Shown piece by piece: positions 26,517-35,685 of a DNA stretch of 64,000 nucleotides. The position numbers and the translations under genes were made by a program. The notes under the pieces are model-generated. The model was given only the letters and a program-made list of their open reading frames with translations, had not been told where the DNA came from and made no database searches. This stretch comes from Nostoc sp. KVJ20 (GTDB lineage Bacteria > Cyanobacteriota > Cyanobacteriia > Cyanobacteriales > Nostocaceae), in assembly GCF_001712795.1 (NCBI RefSeq), contig NZ_KV757553.1, positions 29,821-93,820 on the forward strand. The letters are read 5' to 3'. Each line of letters opens with the position of its first letter. The stretch's first letter is position 1.

Positions 26517-28043
26517 ATGGCATTTTGGTTTCTGTTTATCCTCCTACTGGGGCTAGCTACCTATATAATGGTGCAGCACAGCGTCGCTCACATCACTCGG
26601 ACGCCAGTATGGTTGTTGTGGCTGGTTTTAATGACACCAGCATTTCTGTTAAGTGGATGGACGCTGATATACGGGGCGAAACCACCTCCACCGCCAGGAC
26701 TGATCATTTGGTCGTTATTTGTCTGCACACTGTTGTACTGGATGTTGTTTCACTGGGGGCGTCGAGTGCCAAGAGATACACAGACCGAAACTGAAGCCCA
26801 AGCCCAAGCTTCAGAATCACAGCCGACTATCCAGCCTACCCCAGAGCCAATAGTGCGTCCCATTGAGCCAACGGAAGAAACCCAACTGCGAAATTGTTTT
26901 CCTTGGTCTGTATACTACGTTCAAAATATTGAGTATCGACCACAAGCTGTGATTTGCCGTGGTCAGTTGCGAACTAAAGCCAGCAACGCCTACCAGCAGA
27001 TTAAGACTAATATTGAAGCACAATTTGGCGATCGCTTCTTGCTGATCTTTCAAGAAGGTTTAAATGATAAACCTTTCTTTGTGCTAGTTCCCAATATTCA
27101 AGCTGCTAAAGAGAGAAATACATCACGACGCGACCAGGAACAGTTAACTAAACCAGGATTAGCACTTCTACTACTAGTAGCTACTTTGCTAACTACTACC
27201 TTGGTAGGAGTGGAAATTGCTGGTGTTTCTCTGCCGCCTCTCTGGGAAATTGGCTCTTTGTTCAAAGTTCTATCTAACCCAGATGTCCTGTTTAAGGGAT
27301 TGCCTTATGCTTTAGGACTAATGACTATTTTGGGTATTCATGAACTTGGGCATTATTTGACAGCTAAGTTTTACAAAATTCGCTCGACGTTGCCTTACTT
27401 TATTCCCGTACCTTTCTTTTTGGGAACTTTTGGGGCATTTATTCAGATGCGTAGTCCAATTCCCAACCGCAAAGCTTTATTTGATATTAGTATTGCTGGC
27501 CCAGTTGCAGGTTTTGTTATTACTTTGCCACTACTAATATGGGGCTTGGCTAATTCTGATGTGGTTCCCATCACTGAAAAAACCCGACTTTTGAATCCTG
27601 ATGCCCTTAATCCCAAATATTCGATTTTACTGGCGTTACTCTCAAAGTTAGCTTTGGGAAGTGAGTTAACAGCAAAATCAGCCCTTGACTTGCATCCAGT
27701 TGCAGTAGCAGGTTTTCTGGGATTAATTGTGACGGCGTTAAATTTAATGCCTGTGGGACAACTAGATGGAGGTCACATTGTCCATGCGATGTTTGGACAA
27801 CGAACTGCGATGGTAATTGGTCAAATTGCTCGCGTGTTGTTGCTATTGCTGGCTTTAGTTCGGGAAGAATTTTTGGTGTGGGCGATTATCTTATTATTTA
27901 TGCCGTTGATTGATGAACCTGCGCTAAATGATGTCAGTGAATTGGATAACAAACGTGACGTTTGGGGATTATTGGCAATGGCTTTGTTGATTATAATTAT
28001 TTTGCCATTACCGCAAGCGATCGCTAACCTTTTGCAAATTTAA
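26517..28043 (+). CDS. Site-2 protease family (M50) intramembrane metalloprotease, EGY1-like
   Basis: The 508-residue product has two N-terminal membrane helices (FWFLFILLLGLATYIMV and VWLLWLVLMTPAFLLSGWTL). A soluble domain contains FPWSVYYVQNIEYRPQAVIC, and about six more helices form the protease core. The zinc site is GIHELGHYL near residue 273 and the third ligand is in NLMPVGQLDGGH near residue 414. The layout is that of chloroplast EGY proteases and their cyanobacterial homologues, which cut membrane-bound substrates such as anti-sigma factors. The start at 26517 is chosen because family members begin at this first helix; upstream codons to 26433 remain possible. It is divergent from the beta-lactamase-fold gene. 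Confidence 0.88.
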   Translation: MAFWFLFILLLGLATYIMVQHSVAHITRTPVWLLWLVLMTPAFLLSGWTLIYGAKPPPPPGLIIWSLFVCTLLYWMLFHWGRRVPRDTQTETEAQAQASESQPTIQPTPEPIVRPIEPTEETQLRNCFPWSVYYVQNIEYRPQAVICRGQLRTKASNAYQQIKTNIEAQFGDRFLLIFQEGLNDKPFFVLVPNIQAAKERNTSRRDQEQLTKPGLALLLLVATLLTTTLVGVEIAGVSLPPLWEIGSLFKVLSNPDVLFKGLPYALGLMTILGIHELGHYLTAKFYKIRSTLPYFIPVPFFLGTFGAFIQMRSPIPNRKALFDISIAGPVAGFVITLPLLIWGLANSDVVPITEKTRLLNPDALNPKYSILLALLSKLALGSELTAKSALDLHPVAVAGFLGLIVTALNLMPVGQLDGGHIVHAMFGQRTAMVIGQIARVLLLLLALVREEFLVWAIILLFMPLIDEPALNDVSELDNKRDVWGLLAMALLIIIILPLPQAIANLLQI

Positions 28044-28057
28044 GTAGAGTATTCACC

Positions 28058-28210
28058 AATTCTGGATTCTGTATTCTCACTCCTGATTTATTTCCTTCAT
28101 GCAGTACTAGTACAGCGCAGCGTAAATAAGCTACCCATTTGAAATGTCTAAAACCCTTACGGAACAGTAATTACGAATTACAAATTACGAATTACGAATT
28201 ACGAATTACA
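28058..28210. repeat. TCCTGAATTC-family fragment and TTACGAA heptamer array
   Basis: TTCTGGATTCTGTATTCTCA at the left belongs to the family seen at 936. From 28166 to 28208 TTACGAA/TTACAAA units repeat six times. They lie between the convergent ends of the M50 and grpE genes. Confidence 0.75.
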
Positions 28211-28240
28211 CAAATCAGTACTAGTTCCATATTTGCCTTG

Positions 28241-29041
28241 TCAATTCTCCAAGTCCTCATTCCCTCGTGCTGCTACGATGACCTGTGCTTCTCTCAAGAC
28301 GCGCATGGCTCCGTCGTTACCAGTGGTATCGCCCCATAAATAACCGCGTACTACTTCCTGAATCACGGTGTTATCTGCAACATCTGCTCTTAACTCACGT
28401 CCCACAGCATACATCGTTTGGGAGTTAAAGGGTTTCCCCTGTGCTGCGATCGGAACAACCCGCCGTTGTCGTAGTACTTCTAAAAGCGATCGCCTAATTA
28501 ACTCTACTCCCTGTTGATTGCTGATTAAAATTTCGCTTAAAGATTCTGATATTGGTGATTTTTCAGACACCGTTGATTGAACTTCTTTACCACCAAACCA
28601 CTGTTTTAGCTTTTCCCAGAAGTTTTTTTGTGGGGGAGATTTTGGTATTGAGGTAGCAGATAATGCTTCTATTTCTTCTTGCCAGTAAGTACAAGCCTGA
28701 TCTAAAGCATCCAGGATACCCAGCAAATCTTTTAGTAGTTTTTCTTGCTGTTTTTCAAATTTATCCAATGCCTGTTTTTGGCTTTCTTCCAGGCGTATTT
28801 GTAGCTGTTCTTTATCTGTACGAGTTACTTCCAATGCTTGCACCAAAGCATCTTGAGTAGAACGCAATAATTTACCCTGTTGCTTAACTTCATGGCGCAA
28901 AGCAGTCCATTCTGCCACCATTTGATAGGCATCAAAAGAATTAGTAGATTCTGGTGCCTTAACCAGATAGTCTGGTGGCGTTTGTTCTGAATGTAAATAA
29001 TCTAAAAATTTGTTAAATAAAGTTTCTTTGTTATTTGTCAT
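28241..29041 (-). CDS. grpE: GrpE-family nucleotide exchange factor
   Basis: GrpE releases ADP from DnaK in the Hsp70 cycle. The 266-residue protein has a long N-terminal coiled coil (about residues 45-105, rich in Glu, Gln and Lys). KLLKDLLGILDALDQACTYW is the helix preceding the beta domain. A C-terminal beta-wing includes VVPIAAQGKPFNSQTMYAVG and VVRGYLWGDT. The central part, about residues 120-170, has an extra polar insert (FWEKLKQWFGGKEVQ), so it is a divergent member. The ATG at 29041 is the last unit of a TGACAAA heptamer array. It follows a J-like gene and a TPR gene on the same strand. Confidence 0.85.
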   Translation of the reverse strand: MTNNKETLFNKFLDYLHSEQTPPDYLVKAPESTNSFDAYQMVAEWTALRHEVKQQGKLLRSTQDALVQALEVTRTDKEQLQIRLEESQKQALDKFEKQQEKLLKDLLGILDALDQACTYWQEEIEALSATSIPKSPPQKNFWEKLKQWFGGKEVQSTVSEKSPISESLSEILISNQQGVELIRRSLLEVLRQRRVVPIAAQGKPFNSQTMYAVGRELRADVADNTVIQEVVRGYLWGDTTGNDGAMRVLREAQVIVAARGNEDLEN

Positions 29042-29104
29042 TTGTCATTTGTCATTTGTTTTCAATACCCCATTCCCCATTCCCCATTCCCCATTCCCCA
29101 TTTC
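29028..29104. repeat. TGACAAA and GGGGAAT heptamer arrays at the grpE start
   Basis: On the minus strand GGGGAATGGGGAATGGGG-type units are followed by TGACAAA units. The last of these provides the grpE ATG. Two different STRR units stand next to each other in the space between the J-like gene and grpE. Confidence 0.85.
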
Positions 29105-29111
29105 CAAACAA

Positions 29112-29408
29112 TCAAAATGTGGCACGAATTAAATCATCTAGGCTAACTTCTAGTTGAGCGATCGCTTTTTCTCGTACCTGTTTTAATATTTCTGGGTTCA
29201 GTTCTGCTTCTAAGGGACGAATCTTCAAAAAATCCTCATTTTGGATTGTCTCTCCTTTACGAAGTGCCTCGTAAGCTCCTCGAATTGCCTTAAATTCTTC
29301 TGGATAAGTATGAGCGGGAAATTCACGCAGCTTGGAATGATACGCCGCTTTAATTTCAGCGGGGGTAGCTCCTGGAGAAATTCCTAAGTGTTCGTGGTGG
29401 GAAGTCAT
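29112..29408 (-). CDS. J-domain-like protein without HPD motif
   Basis: From the ATG at 29408 the product has 98 residues. HEHLGISPGATPAEIKAAYH matches helices I and II of a J-domain, and EEFKAIRGAYEALRKGE matches helix III. The loop that should read HPD, which is essential for stimulating DnaK ATPase, is REFPAHTYPEEF instead. A C-terminal helical part of about 40 residues follows; there is no zinc-finger or substrate domain. It lies between the TPR gene and grpE on the same strand, so a chaperone link is likely. Without HPD, classical co-chaperone activity is doubtful. The longer reading upstream lies in repeats. Confidence 0.8.
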   Translation of the reverse strand: MTSHHEHLGISPGATPAEIKAAYHSKLREFPAHTYPEEFKAIRGAYEALRKGETIQNEDFLKIRPLEAELNPEILKQVREKAIAQLEVSLDDLIRATF

Positions 29409-29487
29409 AAATGGGGATTGGGGACTGGGGACTGGGACTTGTACTGAGCGTTGCTGTTGGTGCAGCCTCTCCAAGAGTTATATTGAT

Positions 29488-29526
29488 TCTGACTCCTGAA
29501 TTCTGAATTCTGAATTCTTCTTCAAT
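29488..29526. repeat. Copy of the TCCTGAATTC-family repeat
   Basis: ATTCTGACTCCTGAATTCTG and two more GAATTCT units end in TTCTTCAA, the same boundary seen at the copies near 936 and 32443. It fills most of the gap between the J-like and TPR genes. Confidence 0.75.
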
Positions 29527-29546
29527 TAAAATAATTGCTGAAAATT

Positions 29547-32036
29547 TCATCTTCTTCTACCCTTTGGTTTTCTAGAGGTAGGTGGTAAGCTTCTAAAGAT
29601 AAAGTCTAAGTCGATCTCTGATTCATCATCTTCTTCCTCATCATCATCCAAGAAATTAGGCATACTGTTTAACATCATTTGCTTAAGTTCTGGAAGCATC
29701 TTCTCAAACTCAGCTTGGGGAATTTTGCTGCCAAATAATTTTTTAAGCATCCCTTCTAATAAATCATCAATATTTGACATATTCAGATTGTCAAATTTCT
29801 CTGGATCTGGCATTATGCTCTGAGTTTCTTTAGCGGCAAGAAACGCCTGTTCTTCCCGAAATGCTTGTAATGCTTTGGCATCTTGTAGGCGACGAGCTAA
29901 TTCAAATCCCTCTTGCTTTAATTGTTCATATTTTGGTTGATTGAGATGGTAGGTAGTGGCTCTAGCTAATAGCAATAAAGGATTTTGTGGTTCCCGACGT
30001 AATGCTTCTTCTAAGGCAGGAATCAAGGTTGTAATCCAGCCAAAACGGCGTGCTTGCAGTTGGATATTTGCCAGAGCATTGCCTGGTTGGGGCATGGTGT
30101 CGAGGTAGGCACGCAGAGGAGATTCTAGTTTTTGGGGACTTCCTTCTTTGACAGCTAAGACAACTAAATGGGCAACTCTGGCTTCTGGGTGTTCTGCTGA
30201 TAGGTTGAACAACTTTTGCAGATATTGATTTGTTAAAGCGGCGATGCCTTTTTCGCGTTTGGCGAATAGATGGATAGAAAGAGCGATCGCTTGCAATACA
30301 AAAATTTGCTCATTTCCAGATATTTGTTCTAAGAGAGCTTCCCAGGCTTCGGTGGCTGCTTTTTGATTTAACGAAACTCGTCCGCCAGAGTTGGGAGAAC
30401 TTTGTACTGCATTCACAAAAATTTGACAGGCACGCAAAGCCGGATCTTTCTGCTCTTTCCCCTGCACCAGACGACTAAAGAAAGGATAACTTAGCGTAGA
30501 AATAGCATCCACCCAGGGCAATACTTCTACTTCCGATTCAATACTGAAGTCGCCAAAGTGCTTGCCAAAACGCCGACGAGCTTCATTACGTGCTTGTTTG
30601 TCTCCTAGTTCATCCCAACAACTCAGCAAGCCATCATAAATTTCTTGATAGCGACAGCCACCTTCAATGGCTTGGGTAATCAGTGCGATCGCTTCAGTAT
30701 AATTTTCCTCCATTGCCGCAAAAAGTCCCTTGCGGCCAAGTAATTCGGGTGATGTGGGACAGATACGTTCTGCTTGTTGTAAAGCTCCTAAAGCAGCGCG
30801 ATCGCGATCTAGTGCCATGTAAGCATCTGCCATCCGGCAATGGAGGTGAGCTAAGGTTGGTTTCAACCGTTCCGCAGGCCATTCTTGAGGCTTTTGTTTT
30901 CCTTCCTGCTCTAACCACTTCAACAACTGAGTCAACAAACGTCGGCGTTCTTGCTCAGAATCAGTAACTTCAAAGACCTCTAACAGGTTAACTGCCAACT
31001 GCGGGTTAAAGGGTTTCTCTGTTAATAAAGGCTGCCAAAATAGCTCTGCACATTCTGCTTGTCCTTGATTAAGTGCCTGTTGACCTGCAAGGGTTAAAAG
31101 CGATGTCCGCAGAATATTTAGTTCCGGGAAACGATCTGCACACCGTTCCATCCGTAGCAACACATGGGCGGCATCATGATGATTGCCATCATTAATTAGC
31201 TGTACAATTGCCAACGCTGATATTGCATCCTGGATCACCTGGTCTGATTGTTCCAGATTTTGGGGATTGAGGGGTGGTTCTCCGGTCTTTGCTTGTTGGG
31301 AAGTTGCCAACCGCTCTAAAATTGGATGTTCCAAATACTTTGGTCTGCCAAAGGTGAATCTGGATGATTGCAAACCCAATAGATTAGCGGCTGCACTCCA
31401 ACTACCACTCACTTGCTGACTGTAAACAAGCCAAGCATTTGGTAAATCTCCTGGGGTGATGGGGCGCTTAATTTTTTGAAAAGATGTCAAAGCGGCTTGT
31501 GGTTGTTCATTTTTGAGAGCAATAACCCCTCGAACCCAGTGGAGTTGGGCAGCGCTGAAGCGTTTAGATTGTTGGTTGATTAACTGCTCAACTGTGGCGA
31601 TATCTCCTTTGAGCAATAGGAGCTTGAGATAAGAGATGCTGTAGTCTTTGGTGAGATTGCCTGCTTCAAAAGCCTCACGGAGCAAATTCAGAGCTACGTC
31701 CAATTGATTCAACTCTAGCAAACACCTTGCTTGCCAGTAGTGAGCCTCTCCTGCCAGACCCAATTGTAGAGCGCGTCCAAAAGATTTTTCTGCCTGTTTA
31801 AAATCTTGCTTCTGGAATTCCTGTTGACCCCGCAGTAACCAAATCTCTGATTCTTTGGGAGTGAATTCAATATCAGGATGCGATCGCTGATTTTTTTTAA
31901 TTTCTTCTAACGCCTGCCGATATTTTTTCTGCTTCAGCAATTCTTGCAGTTTTACCTGGAAGGGGTTTTCAGCAAGTTTTGTACCTGTGCTAGAGACATG
32001 TTTTGGTGAGTGGTGTTTGGACTCATGTTTAGCCAT
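29547..32036 (-). CDS. Tetratricopeptide-repeat protein
   Basis: The 829-residue cytosolic protein consists mostly of TPR-like helical pairs. FQKQDFKQAEKSFGRALQLG and ALGALQQAERICPTSPELLG are clear units. An acidic tail (LDDDEEEDDESEIDLDFIF) and a basic C-terminus (KPKGRRR) follow. GGAGG seven bases before the ATG supports the start. It is first in a same-strand set with the J-like and grpE genes, with gaps of about 140 and 70 bases filled by repeats. TPR proteins near grpE and dnaJ-like genes suggest a scaffold for a chaperone complex, but no specific function is known. Confidence 0.82.
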   Translation of the reverse strand: MAKHESKHHSPKHVSSTGTKLAENPFQVKLQELLKQKKYRQALEEIKKNQRSHPDIEFTPKESEIWLLRGQQEFQKQDFKQAEKSFGRALQLGLAGEAHYWQARCLLELNQLDVALNLLREAFEAGNLTKDYSISYLKLLLLKGDIATVEQLINQQSKRFSAAQLHWVRGVIALKNEQPQAALTSFQKIKRPITPGDLPNAWLVYSQQVSGSWSAAANLLGLQSSRFTFGRPKYLEHPILERLATSQQAKTGEPPLNPQNLEQSDQVIQDAISALAIVQLINDGNHHDAAHVLLRMERCADRFPELNILRTSLLTLAGQQALNQGQAECAELFWQPLLTEKPFNPQLAVNLLEVFEVTDSEQERRRLLTQLLKWLEQEGKQKPQEWPAERLKPTLAHLHCRMADAYMALDRDRAALGALQQAERICPTSPELLGRKGLFAAMEENYTEAIALITQAIEGGCRYQEIYDGLLSCWDELGDKQARNEARRRFGKHFGDFSIESEVEVLPWVDAISTLSYPFFSRLVQGKEQKDPALRACQIFVNAVQSSPNSGGRVSLNQKAATEAWEALLEQISGNEQIFVLQAIALSIHLFAKREKGIAALTNQYLQKLFNLSAEHPEARVAHLVVLAVKEGSPQKLESPLRAYLDTMPQPGNALANIQLQARRFGWITTLIPALEEALRREPQNPLLLLARATTYHLNQPKYEQLKQEGFELARRLQDAKALQAFREEQAFLAAKETQSIMPDPEKFDNLNMSNIDDLLEGMLKKLFGSKIPQAEFEKMLPELKQMMLNSMPNFLDDDEEEDDESEIDLDFIFRSLPPTSRKPKGRRR

Positions 32037-32505
32037 CCTTGCCTCCAGTTTGGTAAAACTGTTGATACACCCTATATATATTTAATCAAGATATCAGCGA
32101 TCACGATCGTTTCATAGGTAGTTGCTGACCGAAAAAGAATCATGATTAACAATTCAAAATTCAAAATATGAAATATGAAAAAGTTGGATATTTTTTTACG
32201 ATACTTACGCCATGTGCGACTTTATCTCAAACCTAACCCCCAACCCCTTCCCTACAAGGGAAGGGGAGCAAAAATCAAAGCCTCTCTCCTTTTAGGAGAG
32301 AGGTTTGGAGAGAGGTAAGAATATTAAGTTGCACATCGCGTGATACTTGTGTGTAAACCCCAGCCCAAAGTGAGCGAGGCTTTGATTTTTCCTCACAAGA
32401 CAGTGGTGGTGGGTTTAAATATCCCACACTCCTAAATTTTTATCAATTCTGACTCCTGTTAGCGGTAGCGGGGCGTTTAGCCCATTCTGACTCCTGAATT
32501 CTTCT
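32037..32505. other. Intergenic region with dispersed repeats
   Basis: Upstream of the TPR gene there is a short AT-rich promoter region. A palindromic repeat follows at about 32212-32341: outer arms GTGCGACTT and AAGTTGCAC, inner hairpins AGGGAAGGGG-type and CTCTCCTTTTAGGAGAGAG. A copy of the TCCTGAATTC family at 32443-32508 runs into the end of the next gene. No gene was seen. Confidence 0.6.
32212..32341. repeat. Palindromic dispersed repeat with internal hairpins
   Basis: ATGTGCGACTT at the left faces AAGTTGCACAT at the right. Between them are two stem-loops, CCTTCCCTACAAGGGAAGG and CTCTCCTTTTAGGAGAG. This is a dispersed intergenic repeat type that could also end transcripts. Confidence 0.7.
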
Positions 32506-33765
32506 TCAACGTTTTGCTAATTCTGGAGTCCGCCCTTTCAAACCAATCATCAATTTCAGCATAAACACCTTTAACATCGGTACTCGCTGTAAAAGCCATA
32601 AACCCAGGCGACGAACCACCACCACAGGTAAGAAGTTATTAGAAAACATCCGATCTAACAAATCGGTGAAACCTAAAATTGTCAGATTTTCTAACTTACG
32701 CCAGCGTTCATAACCTTTGAGAATCTGGATGTCACCAATATCTTTACCCGCTTTGTGCGCTGCTTGAATTACTTGCGCCAAAGCCGCTGCATCCCGAATA
32801 CCCAAATTTAAACCTTGTCCACCGACGGGATGGCAATTGTGCGCCGCATCACCAATTAATGCTAGTCGGGGGAGAACATAGCGATCGCTTTGCATGAGTT
32901 GTACCTGAAAAACAAAGCGATCGCCTAGTAATTCCAATTTTCCCATTTGATCGCCATAGCGGCGGGTTAATTCTGCCAAAAATTGCTCATCATTTAAGGC
33001 ACACAAAGCTTTTGCTTCTTCGTGGGGTGCTGTCCAGACAATGCGGCAACGGTTCCCCGGTAAAGGTAAAATCGCAAAGGGCCCGCTAGACCAAAATCTT
33101 TCGTAAGCAGTGTTATTGTGGGGTTTTTCTGGTTTGACAAATGCCACAATGCAAGACTGCCAATATTTCCAGCCAGAGGTTTTGATTCCAGCAGCTTGCC
33201 GAATTGGCGATCGCGATCCGTCTGCTGCTACAACTAATTTGCTGCGAACTGTTCTTAGCTGATCGGCAACTTTTATATCTATGGCGACTATATTCTGCTG
33301 GTACTGCGTATTTACCACTTCCGCCGGACACAGATAAGTCACATTTGGGCAATCTTGGATAAAGTCTTGCAAAGGCTGCAATAGGGCTTGGTGTTCCGCC
33401 ACATAACCCAACTCTGCTGTATGTATATCATCTGTGGTAAATTCCACCACATTGGGATAATCGGCATCAGAAAGACGAACTCGGCAATACTTGGCGATTT
33501 GAGGCAACATTTTGTCCCAAACTCCAATTCCTTCATAAATTAGTGACGAAAGCTTGTGAACTGCATAGGCTTGTCCCTTGGCTACCGCCGCTGATGCCAC
33601 TTTCGCCTCAATTAGCAAGACACTCAAACCAGAATCTTTTAAAGCAGAGGCTAGAGTTAACCCAATAATCCCACCGCCGACAATTACCAAATCATATTCA
33701 TATCCCCGCTCATTTGGCGGTGTTGGTTGAGGGGAAAGAGTTTGCTCAAGCTGCGTTATGGTCAT
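32506..33765 (-). CDS. UbiH-family FAD-dependent monooxygenase
   Basis: The 419-residue flavoprotein has the Rossmann motif VIVGGGIIGLTLASALKDSG near residue 30, the NAD-interaction DG motif (VVAADGSRSPIRQAAG) and the second FAD motif LIGDAAHNCHPVGGQGLNLG. These are the marks of aromatic hydroxylases of the UbiH/UbiF/VisC group, which hydroxylate quinone precursors. In cyanobacteria the substrate could be a plastoquinone or tocopherol-related ring, or another aromatic compound; this is not decided by sequence. No partner gene is adjacent. No clear ribosome binding site is visible before the ATG. Confidence 0.88.
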   Translation of the reverse strand: MTITQLEQTLSPQPTPPNERGYEYDLVIVGGGIIGLTLASALKDSGLSVLLIEAKVASAAVAKGQAYAVHKLSSLIYEGIGVWDKMLPQIAKYCRVRLSDADYPNVVEFTTDDIHTAELGYVAEHQALLQPLQDFIQDCPNVTYLCPAEVVNTQYQQNIVAIDIKVADQLRTVRSKLVVAADGSRSPIRQAAGIKTSGWKYWQSCIVAFVKPEKPHNNTAYERFWSSGPFAILPLPGNRCRIVWTAPHEEAKALCALNDEQFLAELTRRYGDQMGKLELLGDRFVFQVQLMQSDRYVLPRLALIGDAAHNCHPVGGQGLNLGIRDAAALAQVIQAAHKAGKDIGDIQILKGYERWRKLENLTILGFTDLLDRMFSNNFLPVVVVRRLGLWLLQRVPMLKVFMLKLMIGLKGRTPELAKR

Positions 33766-34345
33766 TGTTAAGTTAGGTTACAGCGTCTTAACTCTTATTT
33801 TGACGCGATCGCGCCTCCTTGAGCAAGTTAACAATTCAAAATTAAATAGGACTTACGCACTCAAAACCTGAAAACTTGATCCCTTCTAACCCCTCTTAAA
33901 AAGGCTACGTGTATACACAAGTTATCGAATTACCCCACCCTAACCCTCCCCTTGCAAAGGGGAGGGAACTGGATTTTCTATTTCCCCCCTTTGCAAGGGC
34001 AGGGCTGATTCATTCCCTAAATAGCTAGAAAAATCAAGGGTTCTAGCAATTTTAAATTGGTTATTTTGTTACCAGCGTGCCGATAAAATGAACTATTTTA
34101 CTGATATTTAAGTGCTTAAACGTTCATCTCATCGTCACGCTTACTTACAATTTTCTTGCTAACCATCTTGACAAATCCTGTTTGAAATGGAATGAATCAG
34201 CCCTGCTTTGCAAGGGGGGATTAAGGGGGGTAAATCCAGGGTTTGGGCTTCATTACCAAGATGTGTGTACACCGTAGCCTTTTTAAGGTGGGGATATAAA
34301 AAGCCCCCTTTTTAAGGGGGTTGGGGGATCTCTTATTCATCTGAA
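33766..34345. other. Repeat-rich intergenic region with nested insertion
   Basis: Outer arms TTAAAAAGGCTACG (near 33894) and CGTAGCCTTTTTAA (near 34272) bracket nested G/C-run palindromes. At the centre lies a 208-base miniature element (33999-34206). The remaining sequence consists of CCCTCCCCTTGCAAAGGGGA-type hairpins. No gene was seen. Confidence 0.7.
33999..34206. mobile_element. Miniature inverted-repeat element (208 bp) with 9-bp target duplication
   Basis: The element starts GCAGGGCTGATTCATTCC and ends with the exact reverse complement, an 18-bp terminal inverted repeat. TTTGCAAGG lies directly outside both ends (33990-33998 and 34207-34215; a tenth base also matches). The interior is AT-rich and has no transposase. 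Its ends differ from those of the element at 10695, so it has a different parent. Confidence 0.9.
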
Positions 34346-35233
34346 TTATTTACTGACTCGATAGATTGGTCTAACCTGACGATAAGTATTAAGTAAGTCT
34401 AGAAATTTATTACCATCAAAATTTATCGGGTCAACTTTTTTACTAGAACGGTCTACTAGTTTATGGGTAGTGATGCGATCGTCTGGGACTTGACTTTGAG
34501 CAATTAACCAAGCAAGAGAATTATATTGAGCTTCCGTATAACCGCTATGGCTTTGTTGGCTGCTAGCGTCATAACCATCTGGCGGTGTTTCCAAAGAAAC
34601 GTGATAGGCAAAATTATTCACAGACGGGGGCAAATTTGGATTAGTCTTCACAGTTTCCACGCCATCAGGACTATCAAATACTGAGTTAGCTGCACCAAAA
34701 GCCCGCTTGTCTGGCGGTACTAGATAAACCACCGTTCCATCTAACTTGATTAAAGCGTGGTAACTTGCTTGCACACTTTCATCGTCATGGGCTACTTGAA
34801 AGAAATTGATGGCGCTAGAAGCTGAATAACCAGTTTCATGGAGGACGATAATTGGTTGGTTGGTGAGAGGAAGGCCGTTAACATCTTGGGCGTAGCGTTC
34901 TCCATAGTTAGTTGGGTTAACTGCGACAACTTGATAATTAGGTCTGTATTGTGCAAAAGCTTGAGTGGTTACGTACCTTGCTACAGGCTTGTTAGTCTTG
35001 ACTGGGGACTTGATAACATCTTGAGATTTCTTCTCTGGCTCTTTCGCTGATTGCAATTCTGCCTGGGGATAATGACTCCAGGCTGTAACCTGTGGATTGG
35101 ATGTATTGGATGTATCAGATATTGTCGGATTATTTTGTAATTTTGTCGCTCGTCCAATTAGCAGCACTATAATTAGAGCCATGAACATCAGCGAGATTAG
35201 CAGCACCCTAGTCGCCCAGTCTTTAAACCTCAT
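34346..35233 (-). CDS. N-acetylmuramoyl-L-alanine amidase (amidase_2/PGRP fold)
   Basis: The 295-residue protein has an N-terminal membrane anchor (VLLISLMFMALIIVLLIG), a Ser/Pro/Lys-rich linker, and an amidase_2 domain from about residue 105. QPIIVLHETGYSAS carries the first zinc His, SYHALIKLDGTVVYLVPPDK the central strand, and DRITTHKLVDRS the last His region. Such enzymes cut the bond between N-acetylmuramic acid and the stem peptide, remodelling peptidoglycan in the periplasm. In filamentous cyanobacteria amidases also perforate the septum, but that role belongs to AmiC-type enzymes, and this is a different family. No partner gene is adjacent. Confidence 0.85.
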   Translation of the reverse strand: MRFKDWATRVLLISLMFMALIIVLLIGRATKLQNNPTISDTSNTSNPQVTAWSHYPQAELQSAKEPEKKSQDVIKSPVKTNKPVARYVTTQAFAQYRPNYQVVAVNPTNYGERYAQDVNGLPLTNQPIIVLHETGYSASSAINFFQVAHDDESVQASYHALIKLDGTVVYLVPPDKRAFGAANSVFDSPDGVETVKTNPNLPPSVNNFAYHVSLETPPDGYDASSQQSHSGYTEAQYNSLAWLIAQSQVPDDRITTHKLVDRSSKKVDPINFDGNKFLDLLNTYRQVRPIYRVSK

Positions 35234-35473
35234 TTTTCTGATACCCGTAAAACAGTAGATATTAATTTATAGCTAAATTTGCATATCCTTTGTAGAGGCG
35301 CAATTCTGTAAACCCCTACAGCTTATGGTATCCAAACGAGAATCGCTATAATACCTTAAGTCTAGTTAAATATACGTTACTAGTATATGTTGTAATCCTA
35401 AGTCATTGTTTTAGATGCTTCCTTTGTCTAGGAGCTATCTCAATGCTATCAAAACCATCGCTACCGTGAAGTT

Positions 35474-35506
35474 AGATCCCCGACTTCTTAAAGAAGTCGG
35501 GGATCT
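35474..35506. repeat. Perfect 33-base palindrome
   Basis: AGATCCCCGACTTCTT and AAGAAGTCGGGGATCT are separated by one base. It is a strong hairpin on either strand and could act as a terminator or be a dispersed repeat; no U-run follows. Confidence 0.85.
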
Positions 35507-35685
35507 GGACAGCGCGAATTTTTACATCTCTACAATTTAAGATTGCAATCTCAAAGCTCAAATAGTTAATTTTTATACTCTGATGCGTAGTGTTCGCATA
35601 GCCATAGGTAACTTAGTGGCTGATTTTGCGATCACTTACCGAAGTTCTGCAACGCCAAAGCTGATTTTACAGTCTTCGTTGACAT

